A stretch of 64,000 bases of DNA from Bacillus sp. ISL-41. GTDB taxonomy: Bacteria; Bacillota; Bacilli; Bacillales; Cytobacillaceae. Both the position numbers and the translations under genes were made by a program. Shown here piece after piece: positions 57,585 through 64,000 of the stretch (within the stretch, counting starts at the first letter, position 1; each line of letters starts with the position of its first letter). The notes beneath the pieces were generated by a model. The model was not told the origin of the DNA. It saw only the letters and a program-made list of their open reading frames with translations, and ran no database searches. Location of the stretch: contig NZ_JAGGQP010000030.1 in the NCBI RefSeq assembly GCF_018613235.1, positions 124,001 to 188,000 on the forward strand, in the 5' to 3' direction.

Positions 57585-58373
57585 ATGTCTGTAACTATTG
57601 GACAAAAAATGAGCCTGGATGTAGAAAGCCTGAACAAGGATATTAAGCTGTTCCCGCAGGTTCACCCGATTACCTCTGACATGAAAATTACACACAAAGG
57701 CGTTTCCCGATTAGTCATGCTGGACCGCTATACTTTTAAAGACACTGAAAAAATCACTCTATCAAATGGTGATTTCGTCGTTCTCACCATCAAAGAAGAT
57801 CCAAAGTTTCCTGCCCGTGGACTTGGATTCATACTAGATATTGATTGGGAGAACAAAACAGCTAAAGTGCTTGTAGATGAAGAATTCCGCGGTGTGCTGG
57901 ATGACCCGGAAGAAGCAGCAACCGGCGTGATCACAAAGTCACTGGACGTCATCGAAAAGCCGCTAGAAGTATTTTATGAGCAAATCGCAAAGCGGAATGC
58001 GACGGGGCTTGCAGCTGTTGAAAAAACAGAGGAAAAGCGCCAGGAATGGTTTGAGAAGTTCTACCAGGAGCTAGTATCGATGAACTTCATTCCTGCAGGC
58101 CGTGTTCTTTACGGAGCAGGCGCGGAAACAGATGTAACCTACTTCAACTGTTACGTCATGCCTTTTGTAAAAGATTCACGCGAAGGAATCTCCGAGCACC
58201 GAAAACAGGTCATGGAAATCATGAGCCGCGGCGGCGGAGTCGGAACGAACGGTTCCACACTAAGACCCCGCAACACACTTGCCAAGGGAGTAAACGGAAA
58301 ATCATCCGGCTCCGTCTCATGGCTAGATGACATCGCCAAGCTGACACATTTAGTTGAGCAGGGCGGGTCCCGT
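57585..58373 (+). CDS. nrdJ: Class II ribonucleotide reductase, exon 1 (codons 1-263)
   Basis: Adenosylcobalamin-dependent reductase that makes deoxyribonucleotides with or without oxygen. Exon 1 holds the N-terminal domain and C189 in FNCYV, the likely redox partner cysteine. It ends at CGT of EQGGSR; the next bases are TAA, the first bases of intron 1. Removal of both introns joins it to exons 2 and 3 in frame, giving 852 residues, normal for the NrdJ family. RBS AAGGAG. The gene seems to encode one full protein, not a pseudogene. NrdR boxes lie upstream. Confidence 0.93.
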
Positions 58374-59543
58374 TAAAACCATGGCGGGATTAAAATCTCG
58401 TGAATTGCTGGAACACCCTTAGAGCCATATTAACTAAAACGTGACTGGCAACGGTGAGCGTGAATGTTGAAAAATAATATGGATTGGGCAATCAGCAGCG
58501 AAGCATCTTTGGAAACAAAGATGAACGTTCAACGACTATTGAAATCACCTAAGGATAAACAGCTAATTTCATAAACAATATGAGGGAAGGTAGCTTTAAT
58601 GGAATCTATGGTGAGAGTAAACCATGAGAGTCGGCAACGACCTTATGGGGCACGAGACAAGGAAGAATTGATAAGAGCGATTACTAATTATCACGATAAA
58701 GGGTATAGCCAAGTCGAAATTGCAAAAAAACTTAATTTAAGCCGTGGAACAATTTTGAGATGGAACAAAGAGTTGAATTTTTTAACACCAAGATCACCTG
58801 GGGATGCGGGGAAGTTGAAAAATAAAATTCATCATTATGATGAAAATTATTTTTCTTATATAAGTACTCCTAATCAAGCTTATCTTATTGGATACATTTT
58901 GGGCGATGGTACTCTAATTGATCGAAAGAAATCTAAACGATTAGTATTAAGCTTAGCTGAAGTAGATAAACAATTGATTTTTGATATAGCTAAGGAACTA
59001 AACATGGTAAATCAAGTTAAGTTCCGGAAGTCTAACACATTAAGAGAACAAAATAAATATTCATTACCAATAAGTTCTACCCAGATTTGTAACGACTTAA
59101 TAAATCTTGGTATAACACCTAGAAAAACAGGTAATGAGAAATGGATAGACTTCAACAATATTAATCTTCAATGGGCTTTTCTAAGAGGTTTCTTTGATGC
59201 AGATGGACATATAAGAGTTTATCGACGGAATGGGTTTCTTAAAGTAAGAATAGGCTTTACTGGATCCATATATATGATGGAGTCGATCTTGGGTTTTATA
59301 AAATCTCATAATATTGGCTTAAAAGTTAATGCAATTTGTCCTAAACAGGGTTGTTATGATTTATACTTTTCGAGCATTGGTGATGCGAAAGAGATTTATG
59401 GTTACCTTTATCGCAATGGAAATTTAAAACTTAATCGCAAATTCGAAAAATTTTCTTCTTTGATGATATAGTCTGATCTCGCATGAAAGTGTGAGAGTCT
59501 GGCAGAAATGACCAGGCCCGTTCTTTGAACGAGTAACAAAAAG
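58374..59543 (+). ncRNA. Group I intron 1 in nrdJ, with homing endonuclease ORF
   Basis: 1170 nt. P1: exon bases TCCCGT (58368-58373) pair with GCGGGA (58384-58389), with U-G at the splice site. Core elements: P (AATTGCTGGAA, 58403), Q (AATCAGCAGCGAAGC, 58490), R (GTTCAACGACTA, 58527) and S (GATATAGTCTG, 59465). P7 is GACTA (58534-58538) with TAGTC (59469-59473). The last intron base is G59543. The endonuclease ORF fills the P8 region between R and S. I infer subgroup IA-like from the element sequences, without certainty. Confidence 0.93.
58599..59471 (+). CDS. LAGLIDADG homing endonuclease in intron 1
   Basis: 290 residues. An HTH-like segment (GYSQVEIAKKLNLSRGTILRW, residues 35-55, given in part) precedes two LAGLIDADG motifs: AYLIGYILGDG (94-104) and FLRGFFDADG (194-203). 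Two motifs in one chain suggest a monomeric enzyme. It presumably cuts intron-less nrdJ alleles. ATG follows GAGGGAAGG. The stop codon TAG (59469-59471) lies inside the 3' strand of P7, so coding and RNA core overlap. The ORF is AT-richer than the host gene. Confidence 0.9.
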   Translation: MESMVRVNHESRQRPYGARDKEELIRAITNYHDKGYSQVEIAKKLNLSRGTILRWNKELNFLTPRSPGDAGKLKNKIHHYDENYFSYISTPNQAYLIGYILGDGTLIDRKKSKRLVLSLAEVDKQLIFDIAKELNMVNQVKFRKSNTLREQNKYSLPISSTQICNDLINLGITPRKTGNEKWIDFNNINLQWAFLRGFFDADGHIRVYRRNGFLKVRIGFTGSIYMMESILGFIKSHNIGLKVNAICPKQGCYDLYFSSIGDAKEIYGYLYRNGNLKLNRKFEKFSSLMI

Positions 59544-59573
59544 CGTGGAGCACAAATGATAATGTTAGCGGAT
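59544..59573 (+). CDS. nrdJ: nrdJ exon 2, a 30-nt micro-exon (codons 264-273)
   Basis: Encodes R-G-A-Q-M-I-M-L-A-D, the conserved continuation of the GGSR motif of NrdJ. It is exactly ten codons, bounded by G59543 of intron 1 and T59574 of intron 2. The last six bases (GCGGAT) pair with intron 2 as P1. The family alignment from memory leaves no missing residues at either junction. Confidence 0.92.
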
Positions 59574-59892
59574 TGAAAGATGCACTAGTCCGCGTCGTTC
59601 AGAAAATGAACGGCTAGAAAATCGGGTGAATTGCAGGGAACTCCTTAGAGGCAGGCAAGCCACAACGTGACTGGAAACGGTGAGCGTGATGGCCTAAAAA
59701 TTGCTTGCATTGGACAATCTGCAGCCAAGCGTCATTGGGCAAAGGTAATGGCGAAGGTTCAACGACTAGAGAGTGAGTCCCAACAATAAACTCTCACAAG
59801 CGCCCGGCCCCTAACAGATAATGCTGAGGGTGATGATATAGTCTAGTCCGGCTGCATAGCAGCGAAATATTCCGAAAGGAACGGTATGTACG
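59574..59892 (+). ncRNA. Group I intron 2 in nrdJ, no ORF
   Basis: 319 nt. P1: exon GCGGAT (59568-59573) pairs with GTCCGC (59588-59593) with terminal U-G. P AATTGCAGGGAA (59629), Q AATCTGCAGCCAAGC (59716), R GTTCAACGACTA (59757) and S GATATAGTCTA (59835) are all present. P7 is GACTA (59764-59768) with TAGTC (59839-59843). It ends at G59892. Between P and Q it shares AACGTGACTGG and ACGGTGAGCGTGA with intron 1. No endonuclease, so it may move or be fixed with help from another source. Confidence 0.92.
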
Positions 59893-61632
59893 TGGCATCC
59901 TGACATTGTAGAATTCATCATTTCAAAGATGCAAAACCCAAGGATCCTTCGCTTCTTGATTGAAAACACAAACGATGAGTCAATCAAGAAAATGGCGAAG
60001 GAAAAATTGAAATTCACTCCTCTGACGTTGCAGGAAGAAGCAATGTACCAGGGAATCGTTAACTATAAGAGCATCCCGGGTTACGGTGGATTCAGCGCAG
60101 ATATCATCAAAGCAGCTGAAGAAAAACTTGCAACAGGCGGAACGTATACCGTCCATAACTCAGAATTCCTTACGGGTGCAAATATTTCAGTTACTCTGAC
60201 AAAGGATTTCATGGACGCAGTTGAAAAAGATGCTGAGTATGAACTTCGTTTCCCTGATGTGGAAAGCTATGATGCTGAGACAATGAAGGTGTATAACGAA
60301 GAATGGCATAAAATCGGTGACGTTCGCGAGTGGGAAAAGCTCGGCTATAAAGTGCGTACCTATAGAAAAATCAAAGCAAAAGAGCTATGGAACCTAATCA
60401 ATATCTGTGCGACATACTCAGCAGAACCAGGCATCTTCTTCATCGACAATGCCAACGACATGACAAACGCACAGGCATATGGGCAGAAGGTCGTTGCTAC
60501 AAACCCATGTGGGGAACAGCCTCTCGCACCAAATTCTGTCTGCAACCTCGCTGCAGTGAACCTTGCTGAAATGGCGGACAAGGATACAAAGACAGTTAAC
60601 TTTGAAAAATTGAAGCGTACAGTAGAAGTCGGCGTGCGTATGCAGGACAATGTCATCGATGCGACTCCTTACTTCCTTGAAGATAATAAGAGACAAGCAC
60701 TGGGTGAACGCCGTGTTGGTCTTGGAGTAATGGGACTTCATGACCTTCTGATCTACTGTGAAACAGAATACGGTTCTGAAGAAGGAAACCAGCTTGTAGA
60801 TAAAGTATTTGAAACAATTGCGACTTCTGCTTACCGTGCATCTGTTGAACTTGGGAAGGAAAAAGGAAGCTTCCCATTCCTTCAAGGCGGTACAGAAGAA
60901 GAAACCAACAGACTTCGCCAGGCATTCACGAACACTGGTTTCATGAAAAAAATGCCTGAAGATATTCGCGAGTCAATTCTTGAAAACGGAATTCGCAACT
61001 CACACTTGCTGACTGTTGCTCCGACGGGCTCAACTGGAACAATGGTTGGCGTTTCAACAGGCCTTGAGCCTTACTTCAGCTTCTCTTACTTCCGCAGCGG
61101 CCGTCTTGGCAAGTTCATTGAAGTGAAGGCTGATATCGTCCAGGAATATCTTGACCGCAATCCGGATGCTGATCCTGAGAACCTTCCTAACTGGTTCGTA
61201 TCAGCAATGGAATTGGCACCTGAGGCACATGCTGATGTCCAATGTGTCATCCAGCGCTGGATTGACAGCTCGATCAGCAAGACGGTCAACGCACCGAAGG
61301 GCTACAGCGTAGAGCAGGTTGAAAAGGTATATGAGCGCCTGTATAAAGGCGGAGCGAAGGGCGGTACCGTTTATGTTGACGGCTCCCGCGATTCTCAAGT
61401 ATTGACGCTTAAAGCGGAAGAAAACACGATGGAAGAGGAAGTCGACAAGAAAGAAAGACAAAAGCAGCATGTTGTCCTTGTCGACACGATTAATGAATTG
61501 CGTTCTACCAACGTAACGATCGGCTCTGAAGTGGGCAATACATGCCCTGTCTGCCGCAAAGGCGAGGTAAAAGAAATCGGCGGCTGCAATACATGCACAA
61601 ACTGTAACGCACAGCTCAAGTGTGGATTATAA
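59893..61632 (+). CDS. nrdJ: Class II ribonucleotide reductase, exon 3 (codons 274-852)
   Basis: Starts W-H-P-D-I-V-E-F-I-I-S-K at base 59893, in frame with exon 2. It carries the active-site motif NPCGEQPL with radical Cys479, the partner C490 in NSVCNLAAVNL, and the barrel. The C-terminus ends in a cysteine-rich tail (CPVC, CNTCTNC, CGL), expected to pass reducing equivalents from thioredoxin. Codon use is like that of neighbouring host genes. Confidence 0.95.
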   Translation, partial: WHPDIVEFIISKMQNPRILRFLIENTNDESIKKMAKEKLKFTPLTLQEEAMYQGIVNYKSIPGYGGFSADIIKAAEEKLATGGTYTVHNSEFLTGANISVTLTKDFMDAVEKDAEYELRFPDVESYDAETMKVYNEEWHKIGDVREWEKLGYKVRTYRKIKAKELWNLINICATYSAEPGIFFIDNANDMTNAQAYGQKVVATNPCGEQPLAPNSVCNLAAVNLAEMADKDTKTVNFEKLKRTVEVGVRMQDNVIDATPYFLEDNKRQALGERRVGLGVMGLHDLLIYCETEYGSEEGNQLVDKVFETIATSAYRASVELGKEKGSFPFLQGGTEEETNRLRQAFTNTGFMKKMPEDIRESILENGIRNSHLLTVAPTGSTGTMVGVSTGLEPYFSFSYFRSGRLGKFIEVKADIVQEYLDRNPDADPENLPNWFVSAMELAPEAHADVQCVIQRWIDSSISKTVNAPKGYSVEQVEKVYERLYKGGAKGGTVYVDGSRDSQVLTLKAEENTMEEEVDKKERQKQHVVLVDTINELRSTNVTIGSEVGNTCPVCRKGEVKEIGGCNTCTNCNAQLKCGL

Positions 61633-61683
61633 AAATTAGGAGGGGTCCTTGCTTAGATAAAATGAATTAAGTTTTGAAGACCT

Positions 61684-61878
61684 GTTGATTGGAGTGGAAG
61701 TTGCGTAGACTCCTCCGAAAATGCTAACGCATTTTCATCCTGCGTGGGCAAAATCGAGGAAGCATAATCAATGTCCTGCCGGATCAGCTGGACAGGTGAG
61801 ACCCCGCAGGCGCAAACGGCGACGAGGAGGCTCACCTCCAGCCCCGCGGAAAGCGAAGCGACTGGAACGGAAATCAAC
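61684..61878. repeat. 195-bp interspersed repeat with inverted ends
   Basis: Begins GTTGATTGGAGTGGAAG and ends CTGGAACGGAAATCAAC, near-perfect inverted termini; the middle has GGTGAGACCCCGCAGGCGCA and GAGGAGGCTCACC. I recognise this type as a common repeated element of Bacillaceae. It lies between nrdJ and splB and has no ORF of its own. Confidence 0.83.
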
Positions 61879-61930
61879 AGACCCATCTCTCCTCTTAACC
61901 AAATATATTTATAGGTACAGTAACAGTCCA

Positions 61931-61962
61931 GGATGGAAATATTTTTTCCATCCTCTTTTTTC
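61931..61962 (+). terminator. Terminator after nrdJ
   Basis: GGATGGAAA / TTTCCATCC stem (61931-61939 with 61945-61953) and T-rich tail. It lies beyond the repeat element, which would therefore be in the nrdJ transcript. Confidence 0.83.
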
Positions 61963-62016
61963 ATTTCTGCCCATACTAACAATACTGACTAATGGAATGA
62001 AATGAGGAAATGACTT

Positions 62017-63042
62017 ATGAAAGCTTTTGTACCACAGCTTGTATATATTGAGCCGAGGGCTCTGGAATACCCGCTGGGCCGGGAACTAAAGGAAAAGTTT
62101 GAAAAAATGGGACTGGAGATACGGGAGACGACTTCGCATAATCAGGTTCGCGGTATCCCTGGTGACAATGAACTTCAGCAATACCGGAATGCTAAATCGA
62201 CACTTGTTGTAGGCATAAGAAAGACACTTAAATTTGATACCTCCAAGCCGTCCGCTGAATATGCAATCCCGCTTGCGACCGGGTGCATGGGACATTGCCA
62301 TTATTGTTACCTGCAGACTACGCTTGGAAGCAAGCCTTATATCCGTACTTATGTGAACCTGGATGAAATTTTCGACCAGGCGCAAAAATATATGGATGAA
62401 AGAAAACCAGAAATCACCCGGTTCGAAGCTGCCTGTACATCGGATATCGTCGGGATTGACCATTTAACCCACGCACTAAAGAAAACAATCGAATTTTTCG
62501 GGGAGTCGGAATATGGGCAATTAAGGTTTGTAACAAAGTACCATCATGTCGATCACCTTCTCGATGCAAAGCATAATGGCAAAACCAGATTCCGTTTCAG
62601 CGTCAATGCCCGTTATGTTATTAAAAATTTCGAGCCTGGTACATCATCCTTTGATGAGAGGCTGGAGGCGGCGAGAAAGGTAGCAAAAGCCGGATACCCG
62701 CTTGGCTTCATCGTAGCGCCAATTTATATCCATGAAGGCTGGAGGGAGGGCTATCATGAGTTATTTGAGAGACTGAGCCATTCCCTTGAAGGAATCGACC
62801 TGACAGGCTTAAGCTTCGAGCTCATCCAGCACCGTTTTACCAAGCCGGCTAAAAATGTGATCCAAAAAAGATATCCTAAGTCCAAGCTCGAGATGGATGA
62901 AGAAAAACGAAAATATAAATGGGGACGTTACGGCATTGGTAAGTACGTCTACCAGAAGGATGAAGCGAAGGATCTTGAAGAAACGATTCGAGGATATATT
63001 CATTCGTTTTTTCCAGAAGCAGAGATTCAATATTTCACATAA
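62017..63042 (+). CDS. splB: Spore photoproduct lyase
   Basis: Radical SAM enzyme that repairs the spore photoproduct (5-thyminyl-5,6-dihydrothymine) during germination. The cluster motif is C90-X3-C94-X2-C97 (CMGHCHYC), and C140 in FEAACTSD corresponds to the conserved hydrogen-donor cysteine. 341 residues is normal. ATG at 62017 with GAGGAAATG upstream. B. subtilis splB is elsewhere, so this placement differs. Confidence 0.94.
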   Translation: MKAFVPQLVYIEPRALEYPLGRELKEKFEKMGLEIRETTSHNQVRGIPGDNELQQYRNAKSTLVVGIRKTLKFDTSKPSAEYAIPLATGCMGHCHYCYLQTTLGSKPYIRTYVNLDEIFDQAQKYMDERKPEITRFEAACTSDIVGIDHLTHALKKTIEFFGESEYGQLRFVTKYHHVDHLLDAKHNGKTRFRFSVNARYVIKNFEPGTSSFDERLEAARKVAKAGYPLGFIVAPIYIHEGWREGYHELFERLSHSLEGIDLTGLSFELIQHRFTKPAKNVIQKRYPKSKLEMDEEKRKYKWGRYGIGKYVYQKDEAKDLEETIRGYIHSFFPEAEIQYFT

Positions 63043-63133
63043 GCACAAATTTTTTAACTTGTACGCCGTACTATTTTACAAATGAAGCGCTTAAAGATGT
63101 AAAGATGGGATTACATCGACGGGAGTGGCTCAT

Positions 63134-64000
63134 ATGTACATTGACGGCGTTTTTTCCGGCGGAGGAATTAAGGGATTAGCATTGGTAGGTGCATGTGCGG
63201 CAATTGAGGAGCGGGGGTTCCGTTTTAAGAGGGTCGCAGGGACCAGTGCGGGTTCATTGATTGCTGGCTTGCTTGCAGCTGGATATACCAGCGCTGAAAT
63301 GGCCGGCATCTTGGATGATCTTGACCTAAAAAAATTTCTCGACTCAAGGAAAACAATCATCCCATCAGCCTTGACGAAATGGCTTTTTGTATACTGGCGG
63401 CTGGGACTCTATAAAGGGGACGAATTGGAGTGCTGGATCGGTGAAAAACTTGCTGCCAGAGGTTTGCGCACTTTTGGTGACCTCGCCCCTGATGCATTAA
63501 GAATTATCGCGTCAGACCTCACCAACGGCAGGCTGCTGATCCTCCCTGATGATCTACCGAAATATGGTGTTGACCCGAGAACATTTCCTGTAGCAAGAGC
63601 AATCAGAATGAGCTGCAGTCTCCCATTCTTTTTCGAACCGGTAAAGCTGCGTGACAGGGTCGGCGTGAATATCGTAGTTGATGGAGGAGTGTTAAGTAAT
63701 TTTCCAATGTGGTTATTTGATAAGGATAATGTTAAAAAAGTCCGGCCTGTACTTGGTGTCAAGCTCAGCCAGAATTTGATCCAGCAGCCTACCAACAAAA
63801 TCAAGAACGCACTTAATATGTTCGAAGCTTTGTTTGAAACGATGAAGGATGCCCATGACTCCCGGTATATCTCAAGGAAACATGAAAAGAATATCATTTT
63901 CATTCCGACGGAAGGGAACTTGACTACTGAATTCCAGCTTTCGGATGAAAAGAAACAAGAACTGATCGACCTGGGCCAAAAGAGCGCGGAGAAGTTTTTT
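63134..64000 (+). CDS. yqhO: Patatin-like phospholipase YqhO, 3' end outside window
   Basis: Serine lipid acyl hydrolase. Oxyanion motif GGGIKG (residues 9-14), nucleophile motif GTSAGS near residue 36, and catalytic Asp in VDGGVLSNFP. ATG at 63134 with GGGAGTGG upstream. The frame is open to base 64000, so 289 codons are seen and the C-terminus is missing. Position beyond lipM fits B. subtilis yqhO. Physiological substrate unknown. Confidence 0.88.
   Translation, partial: MYIDGVFSGGGIKGLALVGACAAIEERGFRFKRVAGTSAGSLIAGLLAAGYTSAEMAGILDDLDLKKFLDSRKTIIPSALTKWLFVYWRLGLYKGDELECWIGEKLAARGLRTFGDLAPDALRIIASDLTNGRLLILPDDLPKYGVDPRTFPVARAIRMSCSLPFFFEPVKLRDRVGVNIVVDGGVLSNFPMWLFDKDNVKKVRPVLGVKLSQNLIQQPTNKIKNALNMFEALFETMKDAHDSRYISRKHEKNIIFIPTEGNLTTEFQLSDEKKQELIDLGQKSAEKFF

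Noticed and set aside
58599-59471. The LAGLIDADG ORF as an intein in NrdJ
   Set aside because: It has its own RBS, start and stop. The intron's first codon in the nrdJ frame is TAA, and no intein splicing motifs join the frames.
57585-59543. nrdJ as a truncated pseudogene followed by an endonuclease insertion
   Set aside because: Both interruptions have exact group I splice-site features and the frame is fully restored on removal.
61721-62005. 94-codon ORF across the element at 61684-61878
   Set aside because: It is a reading of the GC-rich repeat and the terminator, with no RBS or recognisable domain.

Overview
The window is a stretch of Bacillaceae chromosome (Firmicutes, low-to-moderate GC). 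Gene order follows the Bacillus subtilis yqf-yqg-yqh region closely: cshB/nfo/yqfT, zur, yqfW, ispG, yqfZ, yqgB, yqgC, sodA, yqgE, pbpA, the pst operon, rpmG, yqgN, gluP, yqgQ-glcK, yqgS, yqgU-yqgX, mgsR, the comG operon, aroK, yqzE, yqhG-yqhH, gcvT-gcvPA-gcvPB, yqhL, lipM and yqhO. The content (spore germination protein, spore photoproduct lyase, competence pilus operon) points to a spore-forming, potentially competent bacillus. Mesobacillus, Cytobacillus or a close relative is my inference from sequence style only.

Layout. 1-3000: end of an RNA helicase gene, endonuclease IV, a 52-bp hairpin array and yqfT. 3075-5127: zinc uptake (znuC-znuB) with its regulator zur. 5183-9153: yqfW, a repeat-containing membrane protein, ispG, a LysM protein and yqgB. 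9373-15151: a Na/Pi cotransporter, yqgC, a 53-bp hairpin array, an Fnr-type regulator divergent from sodA, and yqgE. 15392-22253: pbpA, then pstSCAB-phoU behind Pho-box-like repeats. 22338-28653: yqzCD, a DUF4912/glycosyltransferase operon, rpmG, folate cyclo-ligase, a DUF92 protein and ldh. 28810-41782: gluP, a GerA-family germination protein, a second 53-bp array, yqgQ-glcK, an LtaS-type enzyme, yqgU/V/W/X and a methyltransferase. 41871-43885: inverted copies of an interspersed repeat around yqgY, a SufR-like regulator and mgsR, then tRNA-Gln. 44020-48752: comGA-GG, aroK, yqzE. 48802-57230: yqhG-yqhH, the glycine-riboswitch-controlled glycine cleavage operon, yqhL, lipM. 57426-61632: an NrdR-box promoter and a class II ribonucleotide reductase gene. 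61684-64000: an interspersed repeat, splB and the start of a patatin-like phospholipase gene.

Two things stand out. First, nrdJ is split by two group I introns (58374-59543 and 59574-59892) separated by an exon of only 30 nt. Removing both restores a continuous 852-codon frame. Each 5' splice site shows a perfect 6-bp P1 helix ending in the required U-G wobble, and each intron ends in G. The first intron carries a LAGLIDADG homing endonuclease; the second has no ORF but shares its core sequence. Second, three intergenic arrays (2289-2662, 11618-11999, 33397-33646) consist of palindromic units at an exact 52- or 53-bp period, about five helical turns. Two are clearly homologous and the third has the same architecture with a different palindrome.

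Several start codons were moved from the longest open frame to a codon with a good ribosome binding site; the reasons are given per gene. comGG seems to need a non-canonical ATA start to keep its prepilin-like N-terminus.
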